64,000 nucleotides of DNA from Lotus japonicus. Taxonomy: Eukaryota > Streptophyta > Magnoliopsida > Fabales > Fabaceae. The translations under genes were made by a program, and so were the position numbers. The notes below the pieces were generated by a model. The model did not search any database and was not told the origin of the DNA. It worked only from the letters and a program-made list of their open reading frames with translations. Below, piece after piece: positions 37,001-46,214 of this stretch. Position 1 is the first letter of the stretch. Each line of letters begins with the position of its first letter. The stretch is taken from NCBI RefSeq assembly GCF_012489685.1, contig NC_080046.1, positions 1,924,501 to 1,988,500 on the forward strand, given 5' to 3'.

Positions 37001-39332
37001 AGAAGTGTGCCCATTTTCAGTATCACTTTCATGCGAGTGAAACTCCTCCGTGTTTCTCTGTTCACTACAAGCTTCATTAGAGGCTTCTGAACTACCAGCC
37101 TCACGAGGAGGCATCTCTAAAACAAAAGGAGATTCATTCAGTTCCCCAGAACCTTCAGTATCATACTCATCATTATCAGTATCAGACATCTGGCCCTTCT
37201 GAAGATATGCCTTGTTAAATGACTTTAACTGCCCAAATGCATATTCCACAAATTGGCGGGTTTGTACTGTATTTGAACCAGTAACCTTTTTGAGTGCGGA
37301 ATCAAAACCATTTATCTTTAAGAAGTCTGAAACAAAAGGCATCTTCCACCACTTCTTCTCATCATCAATTTCATCAAAGGTTTTATATTTAACCTAAAAT
37401 CCAAAATTTATTATAGAAATCAACAACTTCTGACTAATCCAAACTCGCACTATTTACATAAAGCGAATAGTTTATCCCAAAGAAATATTGACTGAATTAC
37501 AAGAAAAAGTCATATCTTACATTAATCACTACAAATTTGTTAAAAACTATAAGACCTTTTAAGAGGAAACAGTTCAATGCAGTTGACAAATATATAAACA
37601 TGTTGACAATTTAAAAATAATATAAAACCATTAATGTGTCTTCACCTGATCGCTTAAGTTTTTGGAATAGTTGGTTCTTGACATGGTATCAAAGCCTTAA
37701 GGACCACGCTTCATGCCCAATGGGCTCTTGCGTAAGGGGGCGTGCTAAGAATATAATATAAAAACCATTGATGTGTCTTCATCCAACAACTTAAGCTTTT
37801 GGGATAGTTAGTTCATAGTTGACAAACATGCATGAGCATGTGGAGTTGTAGCAATGAATGATAGAGTGACATAACTTTGACTACTAAATACACATGAAAT
37901 ACAAATGACAGACATCATGCATTCCACTAAAATTCAAATGGCCAACAATTTTCCCCCATATAAAAAATCTGTACTGTTGGTTTTTTCCTTTCTTTCCCAT
38001 TAAAAGAAACATACCTCCAACTGAACCTTTCCACCACCGCCCATTCCTTCCAGCTCCACCAGTATTTCATGCACATCTCCTACGAGAAACATATTTTTGG
38101 TAAAACTTTCGCAGCCATAAGCATAATCTTAAATCTTAACTTTATAAGATCTACCTAAAAAATTCATAAGTCAATATCTATACTACTTTTATTGACAGTT
38201 AAAATTCCAGGTAATCATGATACTGAGGCACGTCTACAAGAAAGTGGAGCACAAATTCAACTAATTGAAACTTTAAGCAACACACTAATCTTTCAACATT
38301 GTGCCAACTGTATCCTTCAAGATATTCTGGTCCTCACCATCACAAAGCCATTCCAGATCAACACCTGCATTCCCCATGCGTTTGTGAGGAGCTACAAGGT
38401 TAGCATCCCAAGCTGCAACCTACGATACACTGCAAGTTGTTAGAAATTTAACACGAACTTTTCAAACTAAATTTACCATCAGATTTTTATTTTTATTTCC
38501 AAGCATATATTTTCATGGACTTTCATTTTTCAATCCAGATTATAGGTGTTTGATTAAATAAAATTATAAACAGAAACACCTCACTTTAATTATTGTTAGA
38601 GAAATAATATAAAACCATTAATGTATTTTCACCTAATAGCTTAAGCTTTGGTTCATAATAATGTATCAGAGTCTTAACAACGGTTTCAATCCATGCTGCC
38701 CCATTCTTCGAACACATAATTTCAGATCAAGGTAGATGAACATGTGCACAGTCTATGTTGCGAGCCCAAAAGGCTCTTTCGTGGGAGGGCATGTTAGAAA
38801 CATAATATAAAACAATTTCTGTTTTCACCTAATAGCTTAAACTTTATCAACATATGTGTGTAACTGATGTTTATCTACACATTATAACCTATATGGAGAT
38901 TAATGTGGCAGTTAAATTTCACACTATTATGAGAATACCATCTATTAGTTAAATTGTCTGGACAGATATCCAGAGTATGATAAGACTAAAGCATATAACC
39001 ATAGTGTTACTGTTAAGCTCAATGAAAGAAGACAACCTAACTTCAAGTCTACTAATATTATTAACATTCTCTGAAGGACATTAAACTCAATTGTTTCAGG
39101 TTCTTAAACATGTCCAAGAAATAGAAGACAAGGAAGAAGGGATTAAGGACATCTATTTAGTATAACTGTTAAGCAAGGATTAGTTACTATATTTTCATGT
39201 ATCAAGACATCCCAATGGATTCCAGGCATGTTTCCATGACACTTTCGGACTTAAAAAGATTCTACATCATTGATAATTTTTATAGGCAGAAAGATTTCTC
39301 ATAAGTGTGCGCATGCTATGTATGGATACAAG

Positions 39333-39372
<40 letters not shown>

Positions 39373-41809
39373 AGAGAAGCAATGCTTGTTAACCTGCAGA
39401 GGTTTGTTTGGAGGCAGCTTAATATTAAAAGTAAACTCCTCATTCCATGTTGGCTCTTTTGTCCTGCCATCAATTAATTTTACAAAATGAAAGAAATGTA
39501 CTAACTGGTTATGGTGGTAATTTAAAAAAGCAGTGCATAGATGCACCTCTGCAGTTAAGACATCCAACTTTAGGGAACAAAACTGAAGATTGTAGGATTT
39601 TATAAATTAAAAAACATGTTCCTCACAAACTAACTTAGCCAATACACAAATTTGATAGGAAATGAAAATTCATAAATCACGATACTTCAACTTCACAAAT
39701 GCTTGCAAGGACAATATGAAATATTTTCTAAAGAAAGCCAAAACAGTCACACCGTATATATTCAGCAGTTACAATTGCTGTTTTTAACCATCCGACAGTA
39801 GCCTTTGAATAAGGGAAATGACCAAAAGATTAATATGAGAGCTCACCCCCATTTGATATTGCTTTTAACAGTCTGAGAATCCATCTGAAAGACCACATAC
39901 GGGTCACTTGTTCCCTGGAAATCACATAAAAGATTGAATTACAGAGACAACAGAAATAAAAGGAAAACTGAGTATTTATATTAATTAGCTAAAATTGGAG
40001 GGGAGAAAATAACTATCAGGTATGTGGCTTGATAACAACAAATGCATTTCATATCATCACAAAATTATTCAATGGAGTAGATTTATAGTAGAGAACCAAC
40101 CCATGGATCCATGGCCGGGAAACTGGACCCTTTTTTCAACTTTATGAAGAGTTGACCATCATAAATTTCATGAACGAATTCCCTGCATATGCCAAACAGA
40201 TCTTGTTAAGCATGTCCATTCTTTTAAATAGAGAAAGCATTTCAGGTTAAATACGAAAACAACCAAGCCACATCTATTTAGATGGGGTCAGCTGAATGCA
40301 TCAAATGACTTCATTAGGCTCTATCAAAAATGCATTTTAATAATTTAAACTTATGATAGAGAGATCAGCCCTAGCCTCTAAGCGTGATATGAAAGACAAT
40401 TAACACTTACTCAGAAAGATAGAGTGTCTTGCAACCAGCAGCATCAACCTCAGGCCTGCCCACATTTTCCTGAAATATGTTATAATGGGAAGAGAAAGAA
40501 AAGGATTAAGCATGAATACATCATAAAGATAAAAAAAAAGTAGCATTGCATCATTGCATGTTTCTTAACCAATAGTTAAAACCTAAAAAGTAGCAGCATA
40601 CTTATTTTCCACTTTCCATTTTCCATTTTAGTTTAATGATAATGTTAGATTACATTCTTTTCTTTGAAACGAATAAAATCTACCTTTTCATTTTAATTAG
40701 GCTAAAGTATTATTTTAGTACTGACTTATAAAATGTCTCATTTTAATCCTTATTTTTCGGAAACAGCATCATTTTTCTCATGAACCCCAACAAAATGGTG
40801 AACCTTAAACAATATTTTTGGTATGATATTTATTTATTAAAATTGTCCAGTTTTTACGAAAAATAAATACATCAACGACTAAAATTACACTAAATAAAGA
40901 CAACTACGGCGCATTTGGGTAAACAGCTTAATTAAGCGCTCATGGCAATAAGTGTTTATCGCATAAGCATTTTCATAAGCTAATTTGAGAATTTTTTTTT
41001 AAATAAGCTAAAAATAGATCATAGGTAAGTCAAAGCTCTTATTCATAAGCAATACTATCCTAAACAGTTTATGAAAATATGCTCAAAATATCTTATACAT
41101 ATGTCATAACCTATTTACATAAGTTATTTCAAACACTTGGGTAAGCCTCTATGCTAACACCTTCGTAAGCGCTTAGGCTATAAGATAAGCTCAAATAAAT
41201 AAGTTCTTCCAAACATGTTTTACACTTCTAATTATTTCTAAAAAACAATAAATGATATTCAGACATACAAATAGTGCATACATCTAGCCGACACTCCATT
41301 TTTCTAGCTATCTCTTTCCTCTATCGCATATCATATCAATTACTTCTCTCTTATCTTCTTTATAAATTCATTTTACTAACAACAAATATACTTCTCAAAG
41401 GAAAAAAAAAAAAAGAATAAATTCTTGGTATACTTGTTCATATTCCCAAACACAAAATTCCACCAAATTCTCGAGAAACAAACAGAAAACAACATACAGG
41501 GGGAGTTGTGTAGGCCTCGAAGGCGAATCCTGCAAGAATAACCGCAAGGTTGATATCAAATGGAGGCCGTTCTGCCCGTTCATCATCTTCCTGAACAGAA
41601 ATCCTCTCAACCTGAGAACCAGTTTTGGAGGAACAGCACGTTGAGAAAACGCGCTTTCTCCTCTGCTTCCTCCATGCGAGCGAGAAAGCGCGCAAGTTTC
41701 CGGGAAAATGGGGCGGGAAAGAGCGAGAAAATCTGGGCTTGGAGGAGTGTTGAGAGGGGAAATTGAGTGAGGGAGGAGAGAGAAGGTAACGCAGTTGCAG
41801 AGAAGCCAT
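28036..41809 (-). CDS. C2-domain class 3 lipase (plastid-targeted type), 854 aa, 17 exons
   Basis: Exons (minus): 41809-41498, 40469-40411, 40182-40101, 39914-39847, 39463-39394, 38419-38338, 38079-38015, 37393-36350, 36195-36133, 36050-36004, 34753-34708, 34600-34521, 33528-33415, 32547-32466, 31700-31575, 30782-30702, 28179-28036. They join to 2565 nt with GT..AG introns and matching phases. Residues 1-60 are Ser/Arg/Pro-rich, like a plastid transit peptide. A C2 domain follows at about 125-245 (GTSDPYVVF, EPTWNEEF). Residues 247-594 (one exon) are an acidic, Ser-rich linker plus domain. The lipase core has VVAFRGTE (oxyanion region), nucleophile Ser691 in GHSLGG, probable Asp751 in VNHRDIIPTVP and probable His838 in FMQHMEDF. 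The family hydrolyses acyl esters of glycerolipids; the substrate here is unknown. C2 implies calcium- or lipid-regulated membrane binding. Introns are loaded with mobile elements. Confidence 0.9.
28713..29860. mobile_element. Mutator-like element with captured F-box/FBD fragment, 1148 bp
   Basis: Inverted termini of about 200 bp (left 'gagtaaaatacactcacccc', right its near-perfect reverse complement ending 'gggtgagtgtattttactc') are flanked by a perfect 9-bp duplication 'taagctaaa' at 28704-28712 and 29861-29869. That is the Mutator signature. There is no transposase. The interior contains a piece of an FBD-domain gene at 29317-29492, so this is a Pack-MULE-type element. It lies in the last intron (28180-30701) of the lipase gene. 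Confidence 0.92.
29317..29492 (+). pseudogene. Captured FBD-domain (F-box/FBD/LRR) gene fragment
   Basis: The plus strand reads FDGSHIELSFAKFVMEN then VVALKRM, and after a frame change DPEEVKQKLFSFKKCSSS followed by MNLELH. This is the layout of the C-terminal FBD domain of plant F-box/FBD/LRR proteins (ELxFAKFVLEN..VLxxM, then a Phe/Ser-rich 'SFxxCSxxCEI..' tail). A stop codon (after IRKK) and the frame change make it non-coding. It is antisense to the host lipase gene. Confidence 0.75.
32700..33160 (+). mobile_element. TRIM-like mini-retrotransposon, family B, in lipase intron 13
   Basis: Short direct repeats (about 32700-32967 and 33070-33160) share 'ttgact.gagatatggtca', 'aagtcttt', 'ttttg.ggta.agtt' and 'cctaacccaaattctaa'. 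After the first comes a tRNA-Met-like primer-binding site 'tgatatcagagcc' (32968), and before the second a purine tract 'atgaggggggtg'. The interior is only about 100 bp and non-coding. The 5' repeat is longer, apparently because of an inserted fragment ('tatcaaatatcgggcatgac' onward). Confidence 0.7.
33725..33890 (-). repeat. Dispersed repeat, shared with 54930-55090
   Basis: Reverse complement carries 'gagagatatgataagtgatg' and 'tggaaatgagatg', also present in the plus strand at 54960-55040. It probably belongs to a MITE family; termini are not defined. Confidence 0.55.
34048..34372 (+). mobile_element. Diverged TRIM-like element, family A, in lipase intron 12
   Basis: Two short direct repeats (about 34048-34118 and 34268-34350) have 'ttaaaacc.t.cat', 'taagcttttggaatagttga' and similar. 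After the first lies a decayed primer-binding site 'cgtatcaagcc', before the second 'atgaaggggcatgttg'. It is the most diverged of the three family A copies in this gene. Confidence 0.6.
35063..35387. mobile_element. MITE with terminal inverted repeats, 325 bp, in lipase intron 10
   Basis: Left end 'ctaagggtgtgtttgt' and right end 'acaaacacacccttag' are exact inverted copies. The interior is G/C-run rich ('ggggggagagg', 'ccccaaattggggggtt'). The superfamily (hAT or PIF/Harbinger) cannot be settled because the target duplication is ambiguous. Confidence 0.75.
37601..37824 (+). mobile_element. TRIM element, family A, complete (about 224 bp), in lipase intron 7
   Basis: LTR 37601-37683 (starts TG, ends TTGACA), primer-binding site TGGTATCAAAGCC at 37684, a 59-bp interior ending in the purine tract 'gtaaggggg', and LTR 37743-37824 (starts TG, ends GTTGACA). 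The LTRs share 'aatataaaaccattaatgtg', 'tcttca' and 'cttaagcttttgg.atagtt'. 'aaaca' on both sides (37596-37600 and 37824-37828) is a possible target duplication. No coding capacity, as expected for a TRIM. Confidence 0.82.
38594..38852 (+). mobile_element. TRIM element, family A, in lipase intron 5
   Basis: Direct repeats 38594-38660 and 38792-38852, both opening 'tgttagaaa.ataatataaa' and containing 'ttttcacctaatagcttaa'. A primer-binding-site relic 'tgtatcagagtc' follows the first and the purine tract 'gtgggagggc' precedes the second. Same family as 37601-37824. Confidence 0.78.
39338..39380. repeat. (GA)n microsatellite beside a splice donor
   Basis: About 14 GA units followed by GAAA variants. 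On the minus (gene) strand this is a long CT tract 15-55 nt inside lipase intron 5, immediately downstream of the exon 5 donor at 39393. Length variation here could affect splicing, but nothing in the sequence shows that it does. Confidence 0.9.
40909..41216. mobile_element. Worn TIR repeat in lipase intron 1
   Basis: Begins 'gcgcatttgggtaaacagct' and ends 'aagttcttccaaacatgttt', with repeated 'ataagc' and 'cttataag' motifs in both orientations. This composition matches a dispersed 'cagcttaattaagcgctta' repeat common in legumes, from my memory of such repeats. Boundaries approximate. Confidence 0.5.
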
Positions 41810-41930
41810 TGTTTAGTATAATAGAGTGTGGAATGAAAGGAAATAGGATAACTTTTTGACGCTTAACCTCTTGTTCATTTGCATCTCATGTGACTCTAAA
41901 GACGCATGTAAATGTCATTAGGGTTGGCAC

Positions 41931-42125
41931 AATTGGCTTTAGGTTCCAAATTTAGCTCTCACCTTCATAAGTCGAGGGTTCGAATCCCCCTAAGGTTAAT
42001 AAAATCTCAGTTGGTGGGTCACCCTCCTCGGGGAGCTGAGCCTCTGCTGGCCTCCCAACATGCCACTGACACCCTGCTCAATAGTGTGGATGTGTTTTCT
42101 CTCTATTCTACTATTTTTACTAATC
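41931..42125 (+). mobile_element. tRNA-derived SINE, family 1 (plus strand)
   Basis: 'gggttggcacaattggcttt' (A-box region) is followed by the B box 'gggttcgaatccccc' at 41967-41981, then 'cagttggtgggtcaccctcc', 'ctcccaacatgccactgaca' and a T-rich end. It has the same modules as 5320-5560 on the other strand. Located about 120 bp upstream of the lipase start codon. Confidence 0.78.
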
Positions 42126-42671
42126 AAGAAATAAAAGATGCATGTTAACCATTTAGAGTCTTAGTGGTGAGATCTTATATTTTTTTAATGGCTACTACCA
42201 CATTATAAAATTGAGTTGAAAGAGTACGCATAATTTTCTCCATGACTTAGTTATTATCACCTTTATTTTCATTTTTGAGCAAACTAGGTATGTTTTTTAT
42301 TATGTTAACCATTTGGAGTTTTCTCTCATTATTTTCTATCTCACACAATGCAAATTTGAAGAAAACAGTACACTCTGTTTGGTTTTACATCAGCACCCCA
42401 TGGAATGTAAATTTGATATAAATAGTTTGTACTTTGCTTAGAATGGGTTTGGATTGTAAATCAAAGACTTAACAAAGTTATGTGACAATAGAATTTCTCC
42501 TTTTATTACAATTGTCGACATTCAATGAAGCAACATAATCAAAAACATACGTTTGCTAATTCCTAACAACTAGGAAAAAGCATGACCCTATAAAAAAAAG
42601 AACATAAATATTATTTCACTTCATTTGTATTGAAGGAATGGCTAGAACTTTCATGAATGAACCAGCTAGTT

Positions 42672-43580
42672 TCACTTTTTGTCCATCCCAAGTGTGTGCT
42701 TCACACTCTCCACAGCACCTTGAGCCATGTTCTTCACTTGCTCTCCAGTCTGCAACAAGTAGACATGGTTTAACCATGACACATTCCAAATTCCCGGGAA
42801 AAAAACACACAATACTACAAAGATCTCATATAAAACAAAATTTCCAAAATTATGAATCATATGCATGAACACAACAATATATTCTTAATACATGTCAATT
42901 ATTTTAAACAATAAAATCCATTTGTTGATGAAGAACTTGATAAAAATAATATAAGAAACTTGATGCTAGATTGTATTTACTATTTAACCTATAACTGACC
43001 ACAATGGTGCTCAAAGTCCCCACAAATTGTGTTTTTCAACTATACAATTTTGTTATTTAATAGATTTGGTGGAAATATTAAAGGGTTATGAGGATTTCAG
43101 GATAAAATTGAGCTAGTGATGAAAGAAATGTATGATTTAGGTGGAGGGAGGAGTAAAATGAGCTTGAAAAACATTCATAATATTGTATGCGACAGCCGCA
43201 ATGCTCATCACAATATTCCCAATGGTCGCAATCACATTGTTAACTACCGCAACCGTAATTTAAAATTATGATCGTATATTTTGTGAAAATAATTCATTAG
43301 CAACCTGCTGGATAAACCCAGCAGCTTCTTCCTTGTTCTGTTCAGCAGTCTGCCCTGTTGTGTTAGCAGCTGCATGGGCCCTGTCTGCAGCCGCTGAGGC
43401 TGATTCTTTTGTGGATTGCATCCAATCTTCTGCCTTAGCCTAACCATAGTAAAATATTATTTGTTAATTAACATCTCCAATTTTCAAAGACAAAAAATTG
43501 TTAAAACAATATTTTTTTGCTTTCACCTGTGTTTGGCCTCTGTTTTGGCCTGCATTGAAGTTTTGTTGAGCACTTGACAT
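42672..43580 (-). CDS. Small LEA-type stress protein, 88 aa, 3 exons
   Basis: Exons 43580-43527, 43439-43305 and 42749-42672 join in phase (54+135+78 nt). The protein is hydrophilic and repetitive: MSSAQQNFNAGQNRGQTQ, then AKAEDWMQSTKESASAAADR, then NKEEAAGFIQQ and the C-terminus TGEQVKNMAQGAVESVKHTL + GMDKK. This matches small plant late embryogenesis abundant / KIN-like proteins, with 'GQ' start and the 'GEQVKNMAQGA' tail forming an amphipathic helix on drying. Such proteins are cytosolic or organellar protectants induced by ABA, cold or desiccation; the induction of this gene is inferred, not seen. A TATA box candidate is at about 43671-43678 on the minus strand, about 90 nt upstream of the ATG. 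It lies between the lipase gene and a TIR1/AFB pseudogene. Confidence 0.9.
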
Positions 43581-43670
43581 GTTTACTCTTGAAAAAGATG
43601 AAAATTGCAAGGACAATAGATATATGTAAGTTGGTGTTATTGTTGGGTGTTATTGATGTTGTTTGACAAG

Positions 43671-43678
43671 GTATATAT
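43671..43678 (-). promoter_or_regulatory. TATA box candidate of the LEA gene
   Basis: TATATATA on the minus strand about 91-98 nt before the ATG at 43580, leaving room for a short leader. No clear ABRE (ACGTG core) was noticed next to it. Confidence 0.55.
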
Positions 43679-44029
43679 AGTGTTTTGGTTTGTGTCCAAA
43701 TTTGGAAGATGCATAGAGATAGGATCACATAGTTAATCATGGACGCTTATTTCTGCTTCTGAAGTGGCCTTTGGACGAAAATACATGTAAGCCTCTAACA
43801 TGAGATAATCACGCACCTCCAAGTTCTTTTTGATATTAGTCATAACTCATAACTCATAATAATGCCTTTGGCTTCTTTTTTCTTTTCTCCATCTATTCTA
43901 AAATCAACTATATTTTTTTTTTGATAAACCTAAAATCCACTCCATATTATATTATTATTTAGGAATAACAAAGTTTAGAGTCCATTATTGATATATATAG
44001 TTCGATTGAAATGCCTTTAATTTTTTTTA

Positions 44030-44110
44030 CAGCGGAAAGTTAAATTACACTCTCCAAGGATTGATCACTAGACCTTCCCCTCCCAACTCATATGTCCCTT
44101 ATTCTTTAAG
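44030..44110 (-). mobile_element. tRNA-related SINE, family 2 (minus strand)
   Basis: On the minus strand: 'aataagggacatatgagttg', 'ggtctagtgatcaatccttg' and 'agagtgtaatttaa'. It aligns with 63716-63815 on the plus strand ('agggacatatgagtcgggtg', 'aggaatcatccctgaagggt', 'gcaatttatc'). Confidence 0.6.
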
Positions 44111-44490
44111 TTATATTAAAGAGAGATGGAGGTAAGATATTGTCAAGAAGAGAAATCAGAATACAAACACATTACAATCCTCAAGAATGACATGGGGGTA
44201 AGAGATCGAATGAACCGAAGAGTTCTCATATAAACAAGGTAAAGGTAGTCAACCTTAAACACAACATTCGGGAAACATAGATCCAAGCACATATGTAGAG
44301 ACCATATGAAGCAAAGAACTTCAGCGGTAGTAGGGCACCGTTGAGAACCAGGAAACTTGGAAGCATACACCTAACAACTCTCGTAGGCCCACATGTAAGC
44401 ATCTGTCAAGCATACGATAACATTCGATGATTTCTCCGCTCCATCGTTCTCATAAGCCCTTTCACTCCCTCCCCCATTTTCCCTCCGCTG

Positions 44491-44503
44491 CCCCCCCCCC
44501 CCC
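44491..44503. repeat. Poly-C tract (13 C)
   Basis: Thirteen consecutive C residues followed by 'accc', preceded by C/T-rich sequence. Unusual in this AT-rich window; it may also be a site of sequencing length error. Confidence 0.9.
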
Positions 44504-44867
44504 ACCCAAGGGCGAAGACTAGGATGAACCTTTTATATTTTGGTATATCGGTGCACCTAGGGTTATTTTGGTAGTTCACAATAAAATTAAAATATATCAA
44601 AAAATTCAAACCCTAAAGTTTCACACGTTCTCCGACCATGTTAGTCAACGACCACTGCCCTACCTCTCACCCTCTTCGTCATCAGCTGCCACTACACCAT
44701 TATCCTCGTAGTCAACGACCACCACTTTACTTCTCACTCTCTTCATTGTCGATAGTTGTCACACCAATTCTCTTTGTCTTCGTTCTCGTCCGACTCTGAC
44801 GCAATTGCGTGTGGGCTATAGCAGTGAAATTTGTCAGCGACAAAATCAGATCTTAATAACATAATTC

Positions 44868-45178
44868 GAAGGAATGTGTTCATGGGGAACTTCTATTTGG
44901 TGAGCCCGAAGGTGGTAGTGAAGCGGTTCCCCAGGGTGAGATCTATCACGCTCAAGTGGAAGCCCAACTGTGCATACTTCAATCTGGTCCCCGACGCTTG
45001 GGGCAGTTACATCTCCCCCTCGATCAAAGGCCATGGTCTTCGCCTTCCCTCACTGCTTGAGATCAGGATCAAGAGGATGGTTGTCACTTATGACTGCTTG
45101 GACCTCATCGCCAAGTCGTTCTAAAATGCGAGGGTTTCACCACTCATGGACTCAATGCCATTGCCGCCAATTGCCGGT
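44868..45178 (+). pseudogene. TIR1/AFB-type auxin receptor F-box gene fragment
   Basis: The plus strand reads FYLVSPKVVVKRFPRVRSIT, FNLVPDAWGSYISPSIK, LLEIRIKRMVVTYDCLDLIA + KSF, stop, then in another frame EGFTTHGLNAIAANCRFD. These are consecutive blocks of the first leucine-rich repeats in TIR1/AFB F-box auxin receptors (SPxxVxxRFPxxRSxxLKGKPHFADFNLVP...W, then LxLIAxSFxxFxxLxLxxCEGFxTxGLxxIAxxCR). The F-box and most LRRs are missing, and the frame is broken after KSF. It is a dead fragment, intronless in the part seen. Confidence 0.85.
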
Positions 45179-45199
45179 TTGACATTTTCCCTCTCCTCA

Positions 45200-46200
45200 C
45201 ATGCACAAATTCAATGTTCCTAGATTCTACAATCGCATGGTGTTTAATCACGGTACACTCGTGGACCAACTTAAAAAACATTTACCAAATTCTTCGCCAA
45301 CCTGTTTTCTAAAACTTCTACCTTGTGTGGTTCATTATTCTGTACCTTCGTTCCTTCTGTCCCCTGCCCATAGAAGATGCATTTTAGAACATTAGTAATC
45401 AGTCTAGATCCCAAAAGAACAATCCTTCCGATTAGCTTTTGAAGTGAATTTTAAAAAGTTCAATTCAATCTCTTTGTGTTTTCTTTAATTATTTTACAAA
45501 AGACAAATCACACACAATCCAATCCAAGTGAAAATTCTTACTTGATTTTAGTTACTTTTACCTCCTCAATCTGAACCAACCGATTACATTCCTAAGAAGA
45601 GAAGAAAGATGACAAATTACTTCCTCTAACACGTAAGAAAGCACCCAAATTAAATCATTGAGTCTGTCGACCAACGGAACCATTTAGGGTCTTATGATAT
45701 TTTAGCAATTTTTAACTCTTGTTTTAAGCTTCTGATTGAATGAAATAATTCCTTTTCCATTGGCAGGTTGCATACTATAGATTTTCCTTGTGTCAGTGAT
45801 ATATGCCAAATATAAAGAGTAGAACAAAAAAGCTTTTGAAACAAAACGTTGTTTGAATCTACACAATGAAAAGAAGAATAAAGCTATATTCTTTCTTTCT
45901 TTCCTTCACTAGTCTTTAGACATGGCATATTCAGTAACTAAGCTAAGTGCTAGTCCAAGAAGAAAAATTGCTAATCTTCCTTCATTTTTTCTTTCTTTTT
46001 CCAGGTCCAAGAAAAAAAAATTCTACTATGGAAGTATTGCCTTGCTTATTTTTCTGCAAAAGAAGGAAGGAAAAGAAAAGGAAAATAGGTGCTGTTACAG
46101 GATACAAACCAACCCAGTTAATACATAACATTGTTTGATTTTGGATGTGGAATCTAGTCCTTAAGCACCACCACATATGCATCTTTTTTTTTTGATCCGC
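45200..46200. other. Intergenic region without a supported gene
   Basis: A plus-strand frame at 45922-46128 (68 codons, Lys/Ser-rich) follows a plausible leader, but it has no recognisable domain and overlaps low-complexity sequence. I do not count it as a gene. Otherwise AT-rich. Confidence 0.4.
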
Positions 46201-46214
46201 ACCACATCTACATC

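Noticed and set aside
41967..41981. Possible tRNA gene (B box GGTTCGAATCC)
   Set aside because: No cloverleaf or anticodon arm can be drawn and the same modules recur at 5320-5560, so it is a SINE.
45922..46128. Small Lys/Ser-rich plus-strand gene
   Set aside because: Low-complexity sequence, no homology recognised and no supporting splice or terminator features.
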